A stretch of 64,000 nt of DNA, from the NCBI RefSeq assembly GCF_015832195.1, contig NC_052017.1:92406429-92470428 (forward strand), given 5' to 3'. Position numbers and translations under genes: made by a program. Below, piece by piece: positions 14,501-26,500 of the stretch. Under the pieces are notes generated by a model, which was not told where the DNA came from, searched no databases, and saw only the letters and a list, made by a program, of their open reading frames with translations. Within the stretch, counting starts at the first letter, position 1, and each line of letters opens with the position of its first letter. This stretch comes from Motacilla alba alba (Eukaryota; Chordata; Aves; Passeriformes; Motacillidae).

Positions 14501-17500
14501 GTGGGTGTACTTTAGCATACTGCCCCTGAACTCCGTGGAGCTGCGCAGAACTACGCCAGCTGAGGATCAAGCCTTGTAGCCATAGAAGCTGAATTTTCTA
14601 AATTGCCAAAGGGATTTAGAAGCACAAGAATCACTGAAGGTTGCTGTCCCCATGTCACCTAGGCATTGCCTTTTCCTTTTTCCCTCTTCCATTTTCATAA
14701 TGAAAGACATCCTGTCGTTACATCAAGATGCAGAGAATAATGTTAAAAATCAGAAGAAAAGGGGTTTGCATGTGTGCTGTTAATATGTTTACTGCAGGTC
14801 ACTGTAACTCGTATCTCCCCCATGAATAACTCATGTCACATTACTCTGCAAACAGTATTATATGGGAAATAATCATTTCAAATGCTTCATATTCATATGC
14901 AAGTTGGTCTGCTAGTCATTTAAGCCTCATAATTCAAAAACATGGCTGAGGAGGAAGCAGGGAATCATTTATTCTTCTGCATTATCTTTTTATGAAGAAA
15001 CTTTGTTAACCTTCTTATTTCCATTGTGTGGTACTTTCCCAAATTAAGCATTTTTTTTTGACAGCCTGCAGCCCCCATTCCTTGCATTATGTATTCCTAG
15101 AGAGGTTCAAGCAGGCAAAGGTACCATTACTATTATTTTCTAACTTGGTACAAGAGGTCAGTTATCCAAAGGGCAGAGAGACAATGGAGACTGTTTATTT
15201 AGGCTGATTTTATCAGAAGTTACAGACAGACAGACATAGGATGGGGTGAGAGGATGGACATGTGCAGACAGGTCCTGCACACTTGAGATGGACGCCTCTT
15301 CAGATCTGTTGAAGTCTGGGTGTCACCAGTTGATCAGCTCGCAGACTGGCCCTCAGCATCACCAGCAGCCATGCAGAAAAGGGCTCCTCATGCAGAAGGG
15401 TTGAGCTGGAATCCAGCTGTAGCTGAAGAAACCTCTCTTGGCCATATTAGACAAGCAGAGAAAATGGCCCACATATTGCTGTTCCCATTTGCTTGAAGAA
15501 GCTGCACTACCAAGCCCTGAAGGAAATGGAAGCTGAAACCATTGGTGCTGCACAAGAAGCAGGATACAGCACTCATCCTTGTCACAGATGTGTTGGGAAG
15601 TGTGTCTGATCAGCTGTTGATGTACAGTCAGTTTAAGGACTCAAACATCCTAACATCAGCTCCAGAGCAGCTGATGCTGGATCTGAACTTCTCAGAGGCC
15701 AATGCATTTTTCTGTGAGCTGAGACAAAGTCATGGCTCCTGTGTGGGACTGGAGGATGTGGTCTGTGTAATGGCACCAATGGCTCATGACTCTTTCTGCT
15801 AAAATAATCACATGGTGTGAAAGACGTTGAAGTCATTGCACCAACCAATGGAGATGATCCCTCAAGTTACATCTGATTCTTCAGGATTACCCTGGAAGCA
15901 ATTCTGTGGGGACATGTGGATGAATCGCCACATGGGCCCAGGGTATTTCATGCTTCCTACAGCAACAGCAAGGTTCCTTTGCGTTTCTTCCCTGCAGTGA
16001 GCTGGGGATGGTTTGCCCCCTCTCTCTAGCACTGTTAATTTCTGAGTTACAATACTGCCTTTCTCTGTCACCTAGGAATCGGATGCCTTATTGGCTTTTC
16101 CTTGATAATCCATTTGGCTTCAAAGGCCACAAAACTCCTCTCATTCCATTAATAAATGTGCAGCTATGGGATGAAATTCATTCCTGGCTGAGGTCTGTTA
16201 GAGTTACGTCTGGAATAAATCAGGTAGTGCCATTGGATATGTATAAATTGGCTTCTGTAGCTAGAACAGCAATTAAGGAATGTGCCTTCCCCTTTCAACT
16301 TCCATTGCATTAATTCTCATCATTCCTTTTGGAAAATGCCGAGAGCTGCGAAACTTGGATTCGAGAAGTACTTCTCATTTCTGTAAAACACGCTGAATTT
16401 TGCCTTTGAGGGTTTTCCTTTGGGGAAGAGAGTGGGTAGCATGAGGAGGGGAGGAGGAATGAAAGGCTTTCTCCAGTTCTCAGGCTTTGATTGTATATGC
16501 TATGAATATGAAGGCTTGAAATGAAACACCCAATAAAATGAAGTTTTAAAAATAAAATGAAGAATTTAAAGTTTTAAGCTTTATCAATTTTTTTTTTCTT
16601 ATCTTTCTTGTAGTAGCTAATATCTGGGGTTTTCATTGGTTCGTTCTGCCTTTGCAGTGCAAGCCAGCAGTAAGCCGAAGCAGGTCCTCCAGTTTAAGTC
16701 TAACAGTTGAAAGTGCTTTAGAAAGCTTTGATTTCCTGAACACCTCTGACTTTGATGATGAGGATGGTGGTGGTGTGGAGGTTTGTAATGGTGGAGGAGG
16801 TGCAGACTCAGTATTTTCAGATACTGAGATTGAGAAGAATAGGTAAGTTTGTAGTACCTGCCAGCTGTGCTTACGCCAAACTGACACCCTGGCTCTTTGT
16901 CACTAACAGGGGATCCTGGTGCACAATTCATTCAAGGAAGACTGACTAATCCTTGATGCATTTTAGGGTCAGAGGGCTTCTCGTGGCTGCTGCATACAAA
17001 ATCTTTAGTTTCCAGGACCATTTTTTTTCCTCTGTTCAAATATATGCAATCTATCCTCCAAGGGAGAAGGGTAAATTAAATTAGGCCGACATCAATACTG
17101 GCAGAGCCTCTTCCTTGACATAGGTTTGGACCTGGCTTTCCTTGGATGTAATTACTAATTCCTCTGTGGTTTTTCCCCCCTCCCTTTGTCTTTTCTCTCT
17201 AGCCGAATGAGTCTTTGCAGTGGATTAAGCTTGTCAGTAACAATAACACAGGGCCAGATTTAAGCAGCATGATGTAGGTTGCCTTTGGAATGTAAGAGTG
17301 ATGACTGGTACTCTGTTCATGGCCCTGCGTGTTACCTGCCCTTCTTTCATCACTTTTGGTCTTTCTGAGAAAAAAAAAAAGCAAAAAACCACAAAACAAA
17401 AAAGCTGTGGTGTTGTGCCGTGGCCTGCCATTGTTGTGTGACTTTAAGATGCTGTGCTTCAATCATTAGATCTTAAAAGCATGTTTGCCTCCTTTGAGTT

Positions 17501-20500
17501 GACACGATGCCCAGCAGGCATGTAAGCGGCACTAGAGCTGGAAAAAAAGAAAGGAACACGGTTACCTCCCTGCCTGTGCTTTCCAGCCAGGGAGCTGTAC
17601 TACTCACAGCTTGCTTAAAGCAATTTGAGTGCAGTGAGCAACCACCGTGCAGTTCCCATCATCTCATGTCCTCATTCCAGAATAAGACTTGGTGGGAAAA
17701 AAAATTTGGGAAATTGTGTTGCTTGCTAAAATGGCACTCTGACCTCAGTCCGGTCTGTGCTGAGTTAGGGATCTAGCTTCAACCAGTTAAAATAAAAATT
17801 AAAATTTCTTTTTTTCCCTCTGGCTCATCCCCAGACAGTGCAGATTCCCATTTCCATTTTTAGATGTGTAAGTGTGTGACTCATTGTAAAGACTGCAAGT
17901 GTTGAAACTTCTGAACTTGCAGCCAAACACACTTGCCATCTGGGGACTGACCTCAGGCTTTGCATTTAAACACAGGAGGATCATTTGTGCAGCAAGACAA
18001 TATTGGAAATAATGATTTAAAACACAGTAAGACTAACTCTACACTCTTGCAGAAACAATTGGCAAAGTAAGCTGTACACATTGTGTCTAAAACTGCATAT
18101 GAAAGCATCATGTCTCTTACTTCAGCAGTAAGTACTTACTCCTTTCCTTCTGCAATGAGCCTTAACTTTGACAGCAGGAGGATTCTGAAAGCACAAAGCT
18201 GTTCGTAGCAACTCAGTGCTTGGGAAGGTACAAATTGTCATGGCTCTTAATCCAGAGCGACTGGGCAGGTGATTCATCACAGATGGGAGAAAGCTCTCAC
18301 TACCAAGGGACAGTAACCACGACAAGCCTTGCTGTTGAGGACATCACATCACTCAAGGCAAGCCAGTCAGGGGACACGTCTGTCCCGTAGATGGCCGTGT
18401 CCCTCCTGTACCCAGGCAGGGCAGCCCTGCTCCTTTGTGATATGATGTGCTCATCACCAGGTTTCTGTGCACTTTCAGCTCTTCTGCCGTGCTCTTTGCT
18501 CATCACCTTGTGTGTGAGTGGGGGTGTGGGTGTGGGTGTGTGTCTGCTGTGGCAGCTGCCGGCCCTGCACTGACCTCCTCCTCCCTGCCTCCTCCCCAGT
18601 TACAGGACGGAGCACCCAGAAGCCAGAGGCCACCTGAGTGAAGCTCTCACCGAGGACACGGGCGTGGGCACCAGCGTGGCTGGCAGCCCTCTGCCCCTGA
18701 CCACAGGCAACGACAGCCTGGATATAACCATAGTTAAGCACTTGCAGTATTGCACCCAGCTCATTCAGGTACCAACCCCGCCTCATTTGGGGCGTTTATT
18801 TTAAAATCATTCCTGCCTGCAGCATGGGTACAAGCAGGCTGGCAAGGTCAGCACTGCTCCTGCCAGGCAGGGGGAGCTGGGGGCTGGGACAGACACCATG
18901 CTGGGGTAGGATGATGACAGCCTGACCCCAGCCAGAGGTGCCTCCATTGCTTCCATCCTGGCCCATTCTGGAGCAGACCTGACATGAGAACTATGGGGCA
19001 CCTGGCACGAGCTGCCCAGGAGGGCTGAGGGGCAGGGCAGTGGGGGACAGGGGCATCCCCTGCTCTGGGTTACAAACTCCTGCTGGCTTTGCTGGGAGGT
19101 CCTCAGTGGAGCTGGTTCCCAGTTAAAGCAGCCTGTGTCTTCAGAGGTAAAACAGCAACCCTGTCTCCACTGTTTAACTGAGATGAGCTTGCAGCGTTCA
19201 AGAGCAGAGATGGGTTTTTGCATGTGAGGCAGAGAGATTCTGTCTGCAACAGGCACGGTGAAGGCAGCATGAGGCAGCCCCCCTGAGATATGAAAACTGT
19301 CAGTTCATGCTCACAACTAGAAGGGGTTTTCTGTAGTTTTTTTTTTTTTCAGAGCCCATGCACAGCAAATGTGAATTTAAACAGCCAGTAAGTGAGGTCA
19401 TCAGGGTTTTTCTAACAAATCAAAACATGCTGCAACTTCCTCTTCACAATTATTTTACTCTTCCATCTTAGTTATAATTAGCTTTATTTTCCCAAAGGCT
19501 CATAGCAGCAATAGAGCATGAGCCTGATTCCAGCACCCTTAGTGCTGTGCTGGAAACTCTGCTGACTCACAGTATGAGAAGAAAGGAGGTTTTTTGGTTT
19601 CAATAAAAGAGTATACAGCAAATATGCAGCTGAGCGAGGTGAACTTGAACCACATCCACACACAAAGCAGATTTGATATGCACATTATTTACATAGACTG
19701 CTGAAGAAGATGCAGATTTCAGCAGTAGGGAGTATTAGCAAGGATTAATTAATTAATAAAATTAATAAAGGCACCTAAGTAATTGATCAAAGCTGAAATG
19801 GAGTGGAGAAAGGGCAACTTGTGGCCTTCTCTCTATGCAGGGTTGTCCTGAAAGTCTACAATCTGTGTTGTGTGAAAGTCAGACTAATATTCTTGCCTGG
19901 TTTTAAGTCTTGTGGTGATGGGTTTCTTTAGCTTTGTGGAGTGTGTAAGTCAGAAACTACTTAAACAAATGGCTACTTGGATACTCAGGTGTCTGGATGT
20001 GGATGTACATATTGAAGGTACAAGCAGTGATGCATGTCAACTAGGACCAAAAAATATCCCTACAACAAAATTTTTTTTGAGTTAAGGAGATCATGTGGTT
20101 CGAGGCAATGAATTTGTCTTTGCACTTCAGGTGTTTTGGAGTTTTTTGTTTTTTCTGAGGCTGGGTTTCTATTTGATTCAGTGACTCATTTTTGTCTCTT
20201 CCCATTTGTCTTCACCAGCAAATTGTGTTCTCCAGTAAAACACCATTTGTGACAAGAGACCTCCTGGATAAGCTGTCCAGGCAGATCCTCGTGGTGGAGA
20301 ATATTGCGGAGATCAGCACTGAGAACTTGGGAAACATCACGTCTCTTACTGATGGTAAGAAACAGCTTAGGGGCTTTCCAAGGATTTGCCTGGGCATGTG
20401 TGTCTGCTGAAATAATCACCGTGCAGAGCTCACCAGCAGTGCAGAAGAGGCCACTGTAGTAAGGGCTGGCTCAGGGTCACCAGGAGGTGCAGCAGTCAAG

Positions 20501-23500
20501 GCAGGTGTCACCTCCATCTGTCCTCAACGCTGGTTTCCAGAAATATGCAAGTGAGAAGAGAAAGGACTTCTTATCCAGCTTGATGTGCAGAAGATGGGCA
20601 GGTGTCATTGGTGTTATGAGGTGGGGATACTTCCACCTCTGAAGACCCAAATTCTTCTTCCACCTTTCTTTCCTGAGAAAAGGCAGGATTTGCACTACAA
20701 TATCAGAGGCATAATACAACTTCTTGAACATTCTCATTTTTAGTAGTCTCTGTGGAAAACTTCTTAGTTATTTTTCATTTTGCATCTGTTTTAATACTTG
20801 GAAGAGTTTGACAAACACTCATGTACACTCTGGCAGGATAGGTAAATACTACAAGGTGTATTTACTATATCAGAAAATTGAGTGACTTACTTGGAGCCAT
20901 AGTGTAGTGCTAGGACAGGGACCAAACTTGTGCAGACCATTTGTGGTGTTCCCCTAGTGTTTTGTGCTATTTAAAAGGAAGAGACATCAATGCTGAGAAC
21001 TGGGAAACAGAAAAAACATGTTACAAACCTGGGGTGAGCACGTGGTCATGCTCTGTGAAGGTAATGGCTCAGGGAGGACCAGCAAACAGTAACTGTTCAT
21101 CAGTGGGATTGGGTGAGACGTCCTCCATTCTTACCTTCTTTTCTCAAAGCTGATGCTTCCAGCATGGCTTTGTTTCATTATTCATTTTGTCTTCCCCAGC
21201 AATTCCAGAGTTCCACAAGAAGCTGTCACTGCTGGCTTTCTGGATGAAGTGTACTGGCCCTGCAGGAGTGTATCACACCTCTGCAGACAGGATGATGAAG
21301 CAGTTGGATATCAATTTTGCCACCACTGTGAATGAGGAGTGTCCAGGACTTGCAGAAACAGGTACAAACTGCTGCAAAAAAATGCGTCAGCCATCAAAAT
21401 GGAGACCAGTTGTGTACTGAGCTTTGTTTTCCAACCCCTCAGAGATCTGTTTGGCCACAGTTCCAAGATCTCATTTGAAAACTAATGTTGCAACTCTTGA
21501 AACAGTTTTGGCTCCAAATAATGAAACAAACAAAAAAAAAAAAGTGAAGTTAACAGAAATGAAAATACTGTTTTAAGGTTTGTGAGCTAACCAGGAAGAA
21601 AGTCTATTCCCAAATACAGATTTGTAAGTGATTTAGTGAATTAGGAATCCTTGCACTTAATTTTGTGTATCTATATAATTCCCACGCCCCATTACAGTGC
21701 CCTGGGATGAAATTAATCCGCATTCAAGTGAGTTTGTGTGAGCACAGGTTCTTATCTTGTGGGGGGTGTACCACACCTCGAACTCCAGCTATACTGACTA
21801 GCTCTCCCTTGGACAGAATGGGGATGGAGGCTGATTTGCCCAGGTGTGGCCACCTGCACTGTGGATGCCTACAAAGGGCAAGGTTCTCCTTCCTGCTCCA
21901 TGCTATAGCTCTCACAAGCAGTGCCTCAGACAAGCTTGCTGCATGCTACACTGCTGCAGGAACATGAAAAATAGCAAAGCCAAATCCTGCCTCAGTGGCA
22001 CTGTGGAGATGTAGCAGGCAGTGCATGTGGAGAGGGATTTAGGATGCAGGATATTGTTCAGGTAGAAATGATGCTCTGTTGATTGCACAGGAAGCTGCAC
22101 TAGCCATCTGTAAACGGGCAGAGGTTCATCCTTGAGGTAACAAAGATATTCTCTGGCAAGGAGACCCAGACAGGGAGAAGGCCTGTCCAGCTTAACCTAA
22201 CCACAGCTGAGCTTAGAAACATTGGGAAGTATCTGGCCTTGCAGATGAGGTTCTTTCTTGCTGGTTTTGAAGTGGACTGCATAATTTTGCCCGCAGCTTT
22301 TGCTCTCACTAACCTGTCCCTTTGTCCATGGCTGCCTGCAGTCTTCAGGATCCTGGTGTCTCAGATCCTGGACCGGACGGAGCCTGTCCTCTACTCCAGC
22401 ATGTCCTCCGAGACCATTACTGTCTTCCAGTATTACAGCTACTTTGCCAGCCACAGTGTCAATGACCTTGGAAGCTATTTGCTGCAGCTCGCAAAAGAAG
22501 GTAGAGTATATAAATTCTGCTGGCTGGTTAGGGAGTACCTCCCTGTCCTTCTGAGCTCAACACAAGGCAGTGCAGCCCTGAGGCTGGTTTTACAAAAGGA
22601 GGAGAGAAAAGAGACAAAGAAGTGTCCTGGCTATTAAGTGAATGCACCTGACCTGTTGTGTGTGTCAAGGGAAAGGAGCTGATGTAGATAGACCCTTAGT
22701 CATTTCTATTTCCATATTCAAATGGGAAAAAATCTGTTTTGAAAGCACTGGTTTTCAGGGAATGGGCTGAATGGTGGAAGGCTGAGCCCAAGGTCTGGGA
22801 AGTTTTCTGTGCCCACAGCTTGGATGGTATCTTGGTCTTTCACCACCTGTTATGGAGACACCTGAAGTGCTGAGCAATTCTCAGGGACCAAGGGATTACA
22901 GCACCTCAGAGTTTTGCAGGCTCTACCACCAAGAGCTAAAGAGAGAAGCAGATGCTGCACAAAGTGTTCTGAACGGCAGTCCCTGGCAAGCCAAGTTTTC
23001 TTCTCTGTTTGAGAGGGAGTTTGAGGAGCCTTGCCTAGTTTTCCTTTTTATTTGGGCATACGAGGGAGCTTTTGCTCAAAAGCCTGGAAGCAAAATGGCA
23101 TTTCAACTCACCTCTGAAACATATTAGCCCTAGCTCTTGTTGGCAGACATCAATCTATCCAGGAAAAGCTCTCACAAAGATGCTCTGAAAATCAATACAC
23201 TAGCAGGATATTTGGTTTCAATTGTTAGAGAGAGAATTGACATCTTGTAGCAGAAAGCAAAGATTGGACAGGGGTGCCTGTAGCTCTGGGGTGCTGCACT
23301 TGGGCCCATCTACTGATCTCCTCACATCTACTCATCTTTCACTTGAAGAAGGTCTGAGAAGCTGGCCCAGCCTAAAGCCCAGACAATTCCCCATGCAGAC
23401 ACACTGCCATGCTGAGTTGCTCAGATGGGAATATTTTGGTATCCTTAGAGTGTGTAATACAAATCAAGGATTGCTAGCGAGAAAAGGATCAATCCTAAGT

Positions 23501-26500
23501 ACTGAGAAGATAAAGTAAGTAACACAGACTTTTTTTCTTGCACTTCTAGCATCTGTGGTTCAGGTGCTACAGTCAGTGAAAGATGGAAAACTGCAGCAAA
23601 ATGTGTCCAAAATAAACTCCAATAACCTTCCACCACAGCAGGAAGTTTTAAGAGCTTTGGCTTTACTTCTCAATGAAAATAAAAATGAAGTCAGTGAGAC
23701 TGTGGCATCACTTCTGACAGCAACTGCAGAAAACAGGCACTTCAGGGAGAAGGTAAGTGGCAGAAAATCACCTGTCACATGAGAGACCTGTGTCATCATG
23801 ACTTTTTTCTACATGTATGTCTCAAATATCTGTGCATATAAAATAACTGATCCAAGCTTGATTTAAACTGATCCAGAGGGATATCCTGTCTAATTTTTCT
23901 GCACATGAGCAGGTCTGTTTCTGTCTTTATGCCCGTCTGCTTCTACCTGTCATTACACTAAACAGGTACCAATCAAAACTGCAAATACTTACTGAGTGCT
24001 GTGCTCTCCAGCTATCTTCCACACTTCAGCATTTCTGCTGCCCTGTCTCAGACTTGGCTTCAGTCCAAGGCTTCAAGGTAACAGTCCCCTGCACCACCAA
24101 CATGCAAAGACACAGGTCTCAGATTTTTTTTTTTTCCCCCAAAGGAGTCTGACATCTTTGGGACTTCCCACCATTTCCAGAGGGGATGGACTGCCTTGGG
24201 CAAACACAGCTCAGCTGTGAGAACTAAGATTTGAGTCTGTCTCTGATACCAAATGCAACAAGCAGGGCCAGGTTAAACACAGAAATTAAGTACAGGGGAG
24301 AAGGAGGAGTACGAAGAAATTAGGGATTGGCTCCTGGCCTTTCATGGCAGACCTTTCCCATCTGTCCATCTTGTACTCTGTCAGGAAAGAGCAAAAGAAA
24401 AGGCAGCTGGAAGAGGAAGAGTAGCAGAAGGAAGGCAAAGGGAAGAGAAAAAGTCTTTGCTTCTCTTGTCTATCAATCCAGTCCCCTCTTTGCTTGCCCA
24501 CCCACTTCATCTTCCATTTTTGCAGCCTCTTGGTATTTCATAGCATCCTTCTCCCATCCCCAGCTTCCTGGTGGCAGCATCTCAGGGCAAATATAACCTT
24601 CTCCTGGAGCAGGCATGTGTAGCTGATACCTGGTCCACTGCCTGCAGGAAGAACCACAGGGTGGCTTCTGTGAGGGTATTATGCAGCCTTATGCTGCAGA
24701 TGAATCCACTGTACAGCTGAGTGCTGGTGAGATTTGCTGCTCAGTAGTAGCTACTAATTTCCAGGGTCAAGCAGTAAACTGGTCTAGCAGCTCATGCTGA
24801 CATTGTAATCATTATTTTAAGTCTCCCTGGGGTCTATACCAACTACTCCATTTATTCCTATGTTAAAAAGACCACCTCAAGGGCCACCTCTTGGGATATT
24901 AGACTCCAAGGCCCATTCAAAGCTCTTTGGTGATGTATGGAGAAAGGCCTTCAAAGGTGCATCTCACTTTAACATGAACTTCTCCCTCACCAAAAGCTGC
25001 CCCGAGGCTGCTGATCTGTGACTGGTGGTCTGGCCTGGATCTGTTGTAGGGAATTGTCCCACCTGTGCCATCCCACATGCTCACTGTCAGGGAGGCAGGC
25101 TGCAATTGCTGTCCTTTAACAGGGTAGCAATACCTCCATGCTCCACCCTTCTCTATGGAGGCACTGACATCTTCATTGCTATTCTTCTTTATCTGTTTTC
25201 AGGCCTTGATTTATTACTGTGAAGCACTAACCCAGCCCAACCTCCAGCTGCAGAAAGCAGCTTGCTTGGCTCTAAGATACCTCAAGGTAAGAGACAAGGA
25301 ATACACTGTGGTGCTTGGCTTTGCTTTTGAAAGGACATCTGATAGGTACAAACAACAAAACAGAAATTTCAATAACAGCAGCAGTACTGTTTTTGTTTTA
25401 TGTTGCTGTGCTCCATCCTTTTTCAGAGAAAGGGAATGGTTTAGAACCTTCTAAACCACCTGGGTTTTGTGACCTTGGCAAAATTTTATCTTTTGCATAT
25501 CATCTTTTCCTCCCTCGCATATTGACTTCAGGAGACTCAGTTCCACATCACAGAGAAAAAAAAAAGTTAATCCATAAAGTACTGACTGAGAAGGATAAAA
25601 AAAATGCTTTCCCAGGATAAAATGAGCTCTAATGCATGTGGGCTGCAGTAGCAGAGAAGAGAGATCACAGCTTGTTTTGTGACAAATAACTGGTACATCT
25701 GGGCACTACAGCTTCAGCTAGCATCTGCTCCCATCTTTGCACTCCAGCCTATGACAGGATGGAAAATGCGCTTTTGTTTTGGTTGTATAGAGCTATGGGA
25801 GACAGCAGCCACCCAAGCCTGGCTGGTATGGGACAAAAAATGTGGGGCAAAAAATGTGTTCCATGAGACAGCTGCACTTTGGACTGACTATTTCTCCCTC
25901 TAATCTGTCCCCTGGAAGGCAGTTCTAAGCTGTAACTTCATCCCAGTCACAAGTGATGCCATCCAATACATAATCCAGTATTGTTTAAATATGAAAAAGC
26001 CTTTCCCTTAAATGAGAAGCTAGCAGGCACCCCTGAGAGGCAATGGTGAGGGACATTGCATCTCTGCTGCATGCGGGTGCAGCGGGGTTTTTGATTGCTC
26101 AGGAAAACTCGGACTAAGAACCAGTGGTGGGAGCTGGAGCTAGGCAAGTTTAACTTGGAGCAGTGAGTCTTGTGGCTGGGGAAAGTATCATCATTTGGAA
26201 TCTTCAAAGAAGAAGCTGAAGGTGGAAGTTATTACTTCAGAGATGGAAATGTTACAATGGGTAGGTGGCTGTGGATGGAGTAACCCAGGGGCAGTTTAAT
26301 CCACAACTGGTTGCACAAGGGCCCCGTGAATCTCTGAGGGTTTTTTCAGATGGCAGCAAGCTCTGTTTTGCTGTGGCCCCATCACTCACAGGCATTTGAG
26401 CTGTAGTCACCAGTGCAGCCTCAGCCTGAGTCACACATGAGTGGCCATGGTGAAGACAGCGTGGTGAGATGTAATGGCTGTGGCAGCAAAGCCCTCATTC

